Positions 5,150 through 12,024 of a DNA stretch of 12,024 bases are shown piece after piece (within the stretch, counting starts at the first letter, position 1; every line of letters starts with the position of its first letter). Origin of the DNA: a bacterium (lineage in GTDB: Bacteria; Nitrospinota_A; UBA7883; JACRGQ01); the NCBI GenBank assembly GCA_021815535.1, contig JAKAGL010000045.1, forward strand, positions 1-12,024. The letters are read 5' to 3'. Both the position numbers and the translations under genes were made by a program. A model generated the notes under the pieces. The model saw nothing but the letters and a program-made list of their open reading frames with translations. It was not told where the DNA came from and did not search any database.

Positions 5150-7582
5150 ATGGACGGCATGGAAAACAAGCGCGCCAAAGTAACGTTGCCGGCGGAGCTC
5201 CCCCTTATCCCGTTGCGCGATATTGTCGTTTTTCCCGGGATGCTGGTGCCGTTGTTTGTCGGACGCGAAAAATCCATTCGCGCGGTTGAAGAGGCCGCCG
5301 CCAAGGGAAACCTGCTTATGCTCTGTGCGCAGAAGAAGGCTAATAATGAAGAGCCAACCCCGGAGGATATTTATTCCATCGGTTGCGTGAGCGAGATCAT
5401 GCAAGTGTTACGGCTTCCGGATGGCACTGTCAAAATAATGGTTGAAGGCATTCGCCGCGCCGTTATCGATACGTTCTTGGAGCGGAACCTGTTCTACCGC
5501 GTTGCTGTGCGAGGGGTTGCCATGCGGATGCCGGAGCGTGATGCGCGGATGGAAGCTATGACGCGCGGGTTGCACCAGTTATTCGACCGCTATGTGAAAA
5601 TCAGCAACCGCCTCCCGTCGCAGACCATGACACATATTGCGGAAACCGGCAATACGGAAGAACTGACCGACATTATCATGGGGCATTTTGCGCTTAAAAC
5701 GGATGAGCGGCAGCAGATACTGGCTGAGACCGACATCAAGAACCGCATCGAGGCGATGATGGTGCTTCTTGAGCGGGAGATTGAAATCATACAGATCGAA
5801 AAACGCCTTGAAGGGCGCGTGAAAAAGCAGATGGATCAGAGCCAGCGCGAGTACTATCTCAATGAACAAATGAAAGCGATCCAGAAAGAACTGGGGCGCG
5901 GCGACGTACGGTCGGAACTTGATGAACTGCGCGACAAGGTGAAAAAGGCCGGTATGCCAGCCGATGCCGAAACGAAAGTCCAGAAGGAAATAAATAAGCT
6001 GGAGCAAATGGCCCCGATGAGCGCTGAGAGTACCGTTGTGCGCAATTACATCGAGTGGCTTATCGATATTCCCTGGAGCGTGCGGACGGAGGACGATCTC
6101 AGTACGCGCAACGCCAAGAAAATATTGGACGAAGATCACCACGGCCTCGAGGAGGTAAAGGAACGCATCCTTGATTTTCTCGCGGTGAAGCAATTGTCTG
6201 ACAGCCCCAAGGGGAGCATTCTTTGTTTGGTCGGCCCGCCGGGGGTTGGAAAAACTTCCCTGGGGAAATCAATCGCCCGCGCGATGGGGCGCAAATTTGT
6301 CCGGGTTTCCCTCGGCGGTGTGCGCGACGAAGCGGAAATCCGCGGCCACCGGCGTACCTATATCGGGGCCTTGCCGGGACGGATCATTCAATCGATGAAA
6401 AAGGCAGGAACCGTCAATCCGGTGATTATGCTGGACGAGATCGACAAGATGACCGCCGATTTCCGGGGCGACCCCTCGAGCGCGCTGCTGGAGGTGTTGG
6501 ATCCCGAACAGAACAAACATTTCAGCGATCATTACATCGAGTTGGATTACGATCTCTCGCAGGTGATGTTTATCGCTACCGCGAACGTGATGCATTCCAT
6601 CCCCGCTCCCTTGCTGGACCGGATGGAGGTGATCCGTCTCTCCGGGTACATGGAAGAGGAGAAAGTGAAAATTGCCTCCGGGTATCTGGTGCCAAAACAG
6701 ATAAAGGAAAATGGCATCAGTGCGGACTCGCTGGAATTGTCGGATGAGGCGCTGACGAAGATCATCCGAGGTTACACCCGGGAAGCAGGTGTACGCAATC
6801 TGGAGAGGACAATCGCCAAGGTATGCCGCAAGGTGGCCCGCAATGTTGTGGAACATAAAAAACAGGCGGTGCGTCTCAAGTCCGCCGAACTTGAAAAAAT
6901 GTTGGGCGTTCCCAAGTTCAGGAATGAAGAAGCGGCGGCACATGCCGATCCCGGTTTTGCCAACGGCCTTGCCTGGACTGAGGTGGGAGGCGAATTGATG
7001 CATATCGAGGTGACTGTCGTCCCCGGTAAAGGGAAACTGACGCTCACCGGCAAGCTGGGCGATGTAATGAAGGAGTCGGGCCAGGCGGCGGTGACGTATA
7101 TCCGCTCGCGGGCGGAAGCGCTTGGTCTGCCTGCCGATTTCTATTCCCATTATGATATTCATATCCACGCTCCGGAGGGAGCCATACCGAAGGATGGTCC
7201 CTCCGCGGGCATTACCATGGCCAGCGCTATGGTAAGCGCGTTTACGCTGATTCCCGTGCGGCATGATACTGCGATGACCGGTGAGATCACTCTGCGCGGC
7301 AAGGTGCTTCCTATAGGCGGCCTCAAAGAAAAAGCGTTGGCGGCGCGCCGTGCCGGCATCCGCAATGTTGTGATCCCGAAGGAAAATGTGAAAGACCTTG
7401 AAGAAATACCCAAGCTGTTGCGTAAGGAACTAAAGTTCATCCCGGTGGAAACGATGGATGATGTTCTCAAAGCGGTGATGTCGGCTCCCGTATTCAAGGG
7501 TGCGAAAAAGATTCGCACACGCGGCTCGTCAAAACGGCCACCTTTGGGGGGAATGGAATCCCCCGTGGCGGAAATAAACTAA
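5150..7582 (+). CDS. lon: Lon, ATP-dependent AAA+ serine protease
   Basis: Lon degrades misfolded and selected regulatory proteins, with unfoldase and peptidase in one chain. The 810 residues show the N-terminal LON substrate-binding domain (from LPLIPLRDIVVFPG, 18-30), then a coiled-coil linker (about 200-290, QIEKRLEGRVKKQMDQ region). In the AAA+ module Walker A is GPPGVGKT (362-369) and Walker B is VIMLDEIDK (425-433). In the C-terminal protease domain the catalytic dyad is Ser685 (PKDGPSAG) and Lys728 (GGLKEK). A short basic tail (about 784-796) ends the protein. The start is uncertain between ATG 5150 and ATG 5159. No clear Shine-Dalgarno is seen, but the clpX stop lies only six bases upstream, which favours translational coupling. 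Typical bacterial LonA. Confidence 0.97.
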   Translation: MDGMENKRAKVTLPAELPLIPLRDIVVFPGMLVPLFVGREKSIRAVEEAAAKGNLLMLCAQKKANNEEPTPEDIYSIGCVSEIMQVLRLPDGTVKIMVEGIRRAVIDTFLERNLFYRVAVRGVAMRMPERDARMEAMTRGLHQLFDRYVKISNRLPSQTMTHIAETGNTEELTDIIMGHFALKTDERQQILAETDIKNRIEAMMVLLEREIEIIQIEKRLEGRVKKQMDQSQREYYLNEQMKAIQKELGRGDVRSELDELRDKVKKAGMPADAETKVQKEINKLEQMAPMSAESTVVRNYIEWLIDIPWSVRTEDDLSTRNAKKILDEDHHGLEEVKERILDFLAVKQLSDSPKGSILCLVGPPGVGKTSLGKSIARAMGRKFVRVSLGGVRDEAEIRGHRRTYIGALPGRIIQSMKKAGTVNPVIMLDEIDKMTADFRGDPSSALLEVLDPEQNKHFSDHYIELDYDLSQVMFIATANVMHSIPAPLLDRMEVIRLSGYMEEEKVKIASGYLVPKQIKENGISADSLELSDEALTKIIRGYTREAGVRNLERTIAKVCRKVARNVVEHKKQAVRLKSAELEKMLGVPKFRNEEAAAHADPGFANGLAWTEVGGELMHIEVTVVPGKGKLTLTGKLGDVMKESGQAAVTYIRSRAEALGLPADFYSHYDIHIHAPEGAIPKDGPSAGITMASAMVSAFTLIPVRHDTAMTGEITLRGKVLPIGGLKEKALAARRAGIRNVVIPKENVKDLEEIPKLLRKELKFIPVETMDDVLKAVMSAPVFKGAKKIRTRGSSKRPPLGGMESPVAEIN

Positions 7583-7596
7583 CGCGCGTCACCGCT

Positions 7597-7613
7597 GCCG
7601 GCTGGCGGCCGGC
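7597..7613 (+). repeat. GC-rich hairpin between lon and the ClpX-like gene
   Basis: GCCGGC, a five-base loop, GCCGGC: six G-C pairs in the 59-base gap after lon. There is no T tract, so it is not a standard terminator. It could act as an RNA processing or stability element separating expression of the two genes. Confidence 0.5.
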
Positions 7614-7641
7614 GCAACGGATAACAGGGGAAAAGTGACGC

Positions 7642-9261
7642 ATGGTTCAAAAAGCCGTTCCGCGCGAGGCAATTGAAAAGATTGCACAGGAGTACGGCTG
7701 CAGCTACGAGGCTGCGCTTAACGCGTGGTTGAAGGCGGACAATTCATTCAACAACACAATTAAGGAGTTGTTGGGTTCCCGCGGCGCCGAGCAGGATAAG
7801 CAAAAGTATGGCGTGGTTTACATTCCGCGCCAGATCAAGGAACATCTCGACAAGTACGTTATCGGCCAGGACGATTATAAAAAAAGGCTGGCCATCGCCG
7901 CTTCTTATCATTTTGCCATCGTGAAGGCCCGCTTCAGCAATGAGGGGGTGTTGGGCAAATTTGATGTGAAGCGTTTCCGGAAAAAAAACACCCTGATAGC
8001 CGGCCCCAGCGGTAGCGGCAAGACCTATTGCGCTGAAGTATTGGGGGATCTGTTGAATGTGCCGGTACATATCGTGGATGCCACGGATTATACCGAGGCA
8101 GGCTATGTAGGGAAGGATGCCGAGGATATGGTGCGGGAACTCATTGCCATGGCTCCCGGCGAGAACAAGCAGGAAAAGGCGGAGTTCATCAACCGTTATG
8201 GCGGCCTTATCTTCATCGACGAGATAGACAAAAAGGCCAAGGAAGGGCATGGCATCGGTATTGACGTTTCCCGCGAGGGGTTTCAGCGCGCAGTGCTGAA
8301 ACTGGTGGAGCGCAAGCTGGTTTCCATCGAGGATCCGAACAGCCCTGCCCAGCAGATACAGGAACTGGTAAACCAGCAGCGGGGCGGCACCTCCAGCGGA
8401 AAAAAATCCATGATCAACACCGAGAACATACTGTTCATTCTCGGCGGTTCGTTCCAGCGTGTGAACGAAGGGATGGAGCACATCGTGAAGAAAAGGCTCG
8501 ATAGCAAGTCCGGCCGCCTAAAGGAGGATGGCTCACTCACTATTGCCGGTTTCGGCATGGAAGAGGTGGATGCCAAGAAGGACAAGTACCGCAACTATTA
8601 TAAAGACGCGTCTGAAGAAGACTACATACGCTTTGGCATCATCCCCGAATTAGTGGGCCGCGCGCCGATCCGCGCGTATGTGAACCAGCTTTCCAAAAAC
8701 GATCTCATCCGCATAATGACAAAAACCGAGGACAGTATCCTGAACCAGTACAAGCTCGAGTTCAAACTGTTTGGTATCGACCTTGATTTCACCGATGACG
8801 CGGTGGAGGAGATCGCCCATCGCGCTGAAAAGAAAAAGACCGGTGCGCGCGCGCTGGTGGGGGAGTGGGAAACTGTGCTTACCGATTTCCAATTCGAGCT
8901 GCCGGGGACGAATTTCGCGCAGTTCACCGTGACGGGCGACATCTGCCGCGCGCCGCAGGATGCGTTGTTGCAACTGATGCAACGGTCGCCGTTCGCCGAT
9001 TTTTCCCAGCGCTTCAAGAGCGATTACGGTATCATGCTTCGCTTTGCCGATGCGGCAATAAAATATGTGGAAGACTATGCCAAGGAGCACGGCATGCAGG
9101 TGGCTGATGTTTTGAGGAAGCTCCTGGCCTCGGCCGCGGCGCTCAACTATATGCACGAGGGCCAAGAATTCACTATTGAGCGGAATATGCTTGAGGATGA
9201 AAAGTATTTTGATAAGCTTTATGTGGAATGGCACAAGAAACAGATGGCCGAAAACGGCTGA
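7642..9261 (+). CDS. Divergent ClpX-like AAA+ ATPase with UBA-like N-terminus and C-terminal extension
   Basis: This 539-residue protein aligns with ClpX over its core but is not an ordinary ClpX. Walker A is GPSGSGKT (121-128), pore loop 1 is GYVGKD (154-159), and Walker B is LIFIDEIDK (189-197). The second pore region is DVSREGFQRAVLK (208-220), the arginine finger lies in PELVGR (R340), and the sensor-2 motif is GAR (401-403), so ATP-driven remodelling is likely. The zinc N-domain is absent. Residues 7-45 instead look like a small three-helix UBA-like domain. The RKH loop is replaced by a longer segment (about 226-256). The ClpP-docking tripeptide position reads AGF (302-304). About 90 extra residues (450-539) follow the ClpX end and resemble a second lid subdomain. 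AGGGGA precedes the ATG. It lies directly after lon and before thrC. I know of no assigned role; substrate and partner are unknown. Confidence 0.85.
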   Translation: MVQKAVPREAIEKIAQEYGCSYEAALNAWLKADNSFNNTIKELLGSRGAEQDKQKYGVVYIPRQIKEHLDKYVIGQDDYKKRLAIAASYHFAIVKARFSNEGVLGKFDVKRFRKKNTLIAGPSGSGKTYCAEVLGDLLNVPVHIVDATDYTEAGYVGKDAEDMVRELIAMAPGENKQEKAEFINRYGGLIFIDEIDKKAKEGHGIGIDVSREGFQRAVLKLVERKLVSIEDPNSPAQQIQELVNQQRGGTSSGKKSMINTENILFILGGSFQRVNEGMEHIVKKRLDSKSGRLKEDGSLTIAGFGMEEVDAKKDKYRNYYKDASEEDYIRFGIIPELVGRAPIRAYVNQLSKNDLIRIMTKTEDSILNQYKLEFKLFGIDLDFTDDAVEEIAHRAEKKKTGARALVGEWETVLTDFQFELPGTNFAQFTVTGDICRAPQDALLQLMQRSPFADFSQRFKSDYGIMLRFADAAIKYVEDYAKEHGMQVADVLRKLLASAAALNYMHEGQEFTIERNMLEDEKYFDKLYVEWHKKQMAENG

Positions 9262-9290
9262 TAATGGAAAACACGGGGGACTAACGGGTC

Positions 9291-10631
9291 ATGGCTGAGG
9301 GAAGGTATCACGCGTGGTTTGAATGTTTTGCCGGATGCGGCGAGCGCTATCCGCTGAACGAAGTGGTATACAATTGCCGTAAGTGCGGATCTCTGCTTCA
9401 GGTGGAACACGACATGAAGCAGCTTAAGAAGAAGACAGCGAAGCAGTGGGTGGATCTTTTCCACAAGCGCAAGCACGGCAACCAGTGGCCGTATGGCGGC
9501 GGTGTTTGGAGCAAGAAGGAGTGGGTGCTCCCCACAGTGGACAACGACAACATCGTTTCCATGTATGAAGGGGAGAGCAATCTTTTCTGGGCCGAACGCC
9601 TGGGGCGCGAGCTCGGCATCTCCGATCTCTGGATAAAACTTTGCGGCAACAGCCACACCGGTTCCTTCAAGGATTTGGGAATGACGGTGCTGGTTTCCGC
9701 CGTGAAGCAGATGATTGCCGAGGGAAAGAACATACGGGCCGTCGCCTGTGCCAGCACCGGCGATACCTCGGCAGCATTGGCCGCCTATTGCGCCGCCGCG
9801 GGGATCACTCCCATTGTTTTTCTTCCCAAGAACAAGGTTTCAGTGGAGCAGCTCATCCAACCTATTGCCAACGGCGCCCTGGTAATATCCCTCAAAACGG
9901 ATTTTGATGGCTGCATGAAACTGGTACGAGAGATAACCAAGAACGAAGAGATATACCTCGCCAATTCGATGAACTCGTTGCGTATAGAAGGACAGAAAAC
10001 AGTCGGAATTGAGATCGTACAGCAATTTGATTGGATACCACCCGATGTTGTGGTCATTCCCGGCGGGAATCTGGGTAATGTCTCAGCCTTGGGAAAAGGG
10101 TTTCTTATGATGGAAGAGCTTGGTATCATCAAAAAACGGCCCATGCTGGTAGTTGCTCAGGCGCGGAATGCCAATCCGTTGTATCTCGCTTATAAGAATG
10201 GATGGAAAAACTATCATCCGGTGAAGGCAAAGACGACCCTTGCTTCCGCCATACAGATAGGCGATCCGGTGAGCATGCAAAAGGCGGTAAAAACGCTTGA
10301 GCAGTTCAATGGCATAGTGGAAGAGGCAAGCGAGAAGGAACTGGTGGAGGCGGCAGTGGCCGCCGATAGAACCGGTATGTATACCTGTCCACACACCGGG
10401 GTTGCTTTGGCTGCCATGTTCAAGTTGGCAAAACGGGGCGTGATCAAGAAGTCGAACCGCGTAGTGGTTATTTCCACTGCGCATGGCCTCAAGTTCTCCG
10501 ATTTCAAATACAGGTACCATCTCAATAAACTGCCATTCAAGAGCGACAATCCCAATATGCCCGTGGAGACCGAGCCCAAACTCTCTTCCATTATGCGTGT
10601 CATTGACCGCCATCTGAAGAAGAAGCGTTAA
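9291..10631 (+). CDS. thrC: Threonine synthase (PLP-dependent) with N-terminal zinc-ribbon-like segment
   Basis: Threonine synthase converts O-phosphohomoserine to threonine and phosphate, the last step of threonine synthesis. The 446 residues belong to the fold-type II PLP enzymes. The PLP-binding lysine is K127 in HTGSFKDLGM, and STGDTSAALAAY lies at 155-166. The phosphate-binding glycine loop is GGNLGN at 258-263, and the late TCPHTGVALAA segment is also typical. The N-terminus holds Cys12, Cys16, Cys29 and Cys32 in a zinc-ribbon-like arrangement. Similar short cysteine segments occur in many threonine synthases, though the first pair here is CxxxC. The start ATG follows a G-rich site (CGGGGGA) by about eleven bases. 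It starts 29 bases after the ClpX-like gene, so it is probably co-transcribed with it. A related PLP enzyme is possible but less likely. Confidence 0.9.
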   Translation: MAEGRYHAWFECFAGCGERYPLNEVVYNCRKCGSLLQVEHDMKQLKKKTAKQWVDLFHKRKHGNQWPYGGGVWSKKEWVLPTVDNDNIVSMYEGESNLFWAERLGRELGISDLWIKLCGNSHTGSFKDLGMTVLVSAVKQMIAEGKNIRAVACASTGDTSAALAAYCAAAGITPIVFLPKNKVSVEQLIQPIANGALVISLKTDFDGCMKLVREITKNEEIYLANSMNSLRIEGQKTVGIEIVQQFDWIPPDVVVIPGGNLGNVSALGKGFLMMEELGIIKKRPMLVVAQARNANPLYLAYKNGWKNYHPVKAKTTLASAIQIGDPVSMQKAVKTLEQFNGIVEEASEKELVEAAVAADRTGMYTCPHTGVALAAMFKLAKRGVIKKSNRVVVISTAHGLKFSDFKYRYHLNKLPFKSDNPNMPVETEPKLSSIMRVIDRHLKKKR

Positions 10632-10793
10632 ACAGCATTCCCGTTTCGGGATTGTACACGCAGAGCGGGGTCTGCCGGCGTTTCGTTGGCGGGGCAACCC
10701 TGTTTAGACGCGAAAATTCAATTTGGGCGGGAAGACACGGCGTGTACCCAGTATGCCCTTTCGCCCATAAAATGTGGTAAAAGTTCTAACTGT
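10632..10793. other. Gap between thrC and the PilM-like gene
   Basis: 162 bases without a clear gene. A small hairpin TCCCG-TTT-CGGGA (10639-10651) lies just after the thrC stop but lacks a T tract, so termination here is only possible. A seven-base inverted pair GTACACG/CGTGTAC (10654-10660 and 10741-10747) is noted. No convincing sigma70 or sigma54 promoter was found for the next gene. Confidence 0.4.
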
Positions 10794-12024
10794 ATGAATA
10801 GCGTACAAAGATTCGCGGCACGCTTCAACTTCCCGTTGGTTGATACGTTCACCGGCATTGTATTCGGCGGGGGAGCCCTCTATCTGGCCGATTTGAAACG
10901 ATCCAATAATGGCGGATTTCGGCTTCATTACGCCGCCGAGGTGCCGCTTGAAGGGCGCAATCCGTTTTCGCCGGAGGTTGCGCGGCTGTTGACACGGCTT
11001 GCACGCGAAAATAATTTACGGGGGCGCACTGCCGCTATTTTGGCCGCCGGGCGAGGATTGCGGATCAGAATTCACGAAATGCCCCGCATGGAACACGATG
11101 AACTGGTGGCGTCGCTCCGGTTCACCGAAGCCGAGGTATTGCCATATTCCGTGGATGACGCGGAATTGGATGGCTTTATCCTGCCGGGCGGTGTGGAAGG
11201 CCGAATGCCGGTGTTGATGTCGGCGCTGGAGCGCGGCGAGGCTACACGGTACCATCAATCGCTTTCGCTGTCTCCCTTTCGGCCAATAGCCCTGACGGTG
11301 GTTCCTGCGGCGCTTGATGCCTTGCTGGAGCATACCCGCGTTATCGATACAAACGTTCCCGTAGCTTTTGTTTGTATTTCGAATACGAGCACCGGCATTT
11401 ATGTATTTGAAGGGGGCGGCATAAGATTTACCCGTGACATAGGTTTTGGCGGTGACAGTTTCATCGATGCGTTGACGGGGGAGTACGAAGTGCCGGAGGA
11501 CAGAATAACCGTTTCGCATGGGGAAGCCCAGACTCTTGCCGCCTTCTTTGGGGTACCGCGCGGCAACAGCCTTGGCATGCAAGGGCCACGCGGGATTGAT
11601 GGCAAATTGGTGTTGGCACGCATACAACCGGTATTGGATAGGCTGGTAACGGAGTTGGGCCGGTCTCTTGATTACTATCGAAATGACTTCAAGTGCGATT
11701 CCGTATCATCAGTTTATTTGGTGGGTTCAGCGGCACGGATGGAGAATCTTGCCGAATATCTTTCCGATGCGCTCGGTTGCCGGTTAACCATCTACAATCC
11801 GTTTGACGATTTTGTTATGGCCGAAGGCCCGCCGCATAAAATCGCGAGAGAAAACGGTGCGGCGTATGCGGTCGCAGTCGGAGTTGCACTGGATAAGGGG
11901 AGGCGAATCAACCTCCTACCGGAAAAAATGCGTTGGTCGGTGGGAAATTGGCTTCGCACACGGCTTCCGGCCGCGGCGTCGGTATTGTTTATTGTTCTTA
12001 TGGCGGCATTCAGCCTGGCTGCTA
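10794..12024 (+). CDS. PilM-like actin-fold assembly protein running into a PilN-like membrane segment (partial)
   Basis: The frame is open from ATG 10794 to the window edge, 410 codons. PilM and the cytoplasmic part of GspL form the inner-membrane assembly platform of type IV pili and type II secretion. Family features include the EMPRMEHDELVASLRFTEAE segment (about 96-115, cf. EMP...EL in PilM), the DYYRNDF helix, YLVGSAARMENLAEYL, and the YNPFDDF motif. Residues 371-377 then read RINLLPE, the motif that normally opens PilN. A hydrophobic helix starts at about 391 and reaches the edge, so the chain looks like a PilM-PilN composite or a GspL-type protein. The nucleotide-binding DIGSS motif of PilM is not conserved (FGGGALYLAD instead). 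No Shine-Dalgarno is visible before the chosen ATG, so the start is uncertain. Downstream genes for PilO or GspM-like partners are expected outside the window. Confidence 0.75.
   Translation, partial: MNSVQRFAARFNFPLVDTFTGIVFGGGALYLADLKRSNNGGFRLHYAAEVPLEGRNPFSPEVARLLTRLARENNLRGRTAAILAAGRGLRIRIHEMPRMEHDELVASLRFTEAEVLPYSVDDAELDGFILPGGVEGRMPVLMSALERGEATRYHQSLSLSPFRPIALTVVPAALDALLEHTRVIDTNVPVAFVCISNTSTGIYVFEGGGIRFTRDIGFGGDSFIDALTGEYEVPEDRITVSHGEAQTLAAFFGVPRGNSLGMQGPRGIDGKLVLARIQPVLDRLVTELGRSLDYYRNDFKCDSVSSVYLVGSAARMENLAEYLSDALGCRLTIYNPFDDFVMAEGPPHKIARENGAAYAVAVGVALDKGRRINLLPEKMRWSVGNWLRTRLPAAASVLFIVLMAAFSLAA

Noticed and set aside
4142..5404. 420-codon minus-strand frame across clpX and the start of lon
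   Set aside because: It is fully antisense to well-conserved clpX, and its translation has no recognisable domain.
6269..7264. 331-codon minus-strand frame within lon
   Set aside because: It is antisense to lon and shows only the codon-shadow composition of that gene.
10639..10651. Terminator after thrC
   Set aside because: The stem is five base pairs with a three-base loop and no following T tract, so it is too weak to call.
10654..10747. Seven-base inverted pair GTACACG/CGTGTAC as ends of a small mobile element
   Set aside because: The match does not extend beyond seven bases, there is no target duplication, and the arms are about 80 bases apart.
1..12024. CRISPR array, insertion sequence, prophage or integration site
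   Set aside because: No regularly spaced repeats, transposase or integrase were seen, and neither tRNA 3' end is duplicated elsewhere in the window as far as I could see.

Overview
The window reads as chromosomal core sequence from a Gram-negative (diderm) bacterium of moderate GC content. Diderm character is inferred from a PilM/GspL-type pilus or secretion assembly protein at the right edge. The Lon, ClpP, ClpX, trigger factor and MetK sequences are ordinary bacterial forms and do not fix the lineage. A Nitrospinota- or Deltaproteobacteria-like origin is my guess only. No mobile element, CRISPR array or phage gene is visible, and base composition looks even across the genes.

Left part (1-1939). 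metK lies on the minus strand and runs off the left edge about ten residues before its expected end. Upstream of it, on the same strand, is tRNA-Glu(UUC) with a good sigma70-type promoter. A gene-poor stretch of about 430 bases follows, holding a strong bulged hairpin (1624-1662) and small repeats. On the plus strand comes tRNA-Leu(UAG), then the leader of the next operon. Transcription therefore diverges from the gene-poor stretch, and on each side a tRNA precedes a housekeeping protein gene.

Middle part (1940-10631). A tight plus-strand run encodes trigger factor (tig), ClpP, ClpX, Lon, a divergent ClpX-like AAA+ protein of 539 residues, and threonine synthase (thrC). tig-clpP-clpX-lon is a well-known protein quality-control order: nascent-chain chaperone, peptidase, unfoldase, then a self-contained AAA+ protease. 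Genes overlap by 1 base or are 6 to 59 bases apart, so one or a few shared transcripts are likely.

The most unusual gene is the ClpX-like one directly after lon. It keeps the Walker A, Walker B, pore-loop, arginine-finger and sensor-2 signatures of ClpX. It lacks the zinc-binding N-domain, has a short UBA-like helical N-terminus instead, has lost the RKH loop, carries AGF where ClpX has its ClpP-docking IGF-type tripeptide, and has an extra C-terminal segment that resembles a second copy of the ClpX small (lid) subdomain. It may be a specialised unfoldase or remodeller, with or without ClpP.

Right part (10632-12024). After a 162-base gap a PilM-like protein begins. It continues in frame into a PilN-like INLLP motif and a transmembrane helix, i.e. 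a PilM-PilN or GspL-like composite, and is cut by the window edge.
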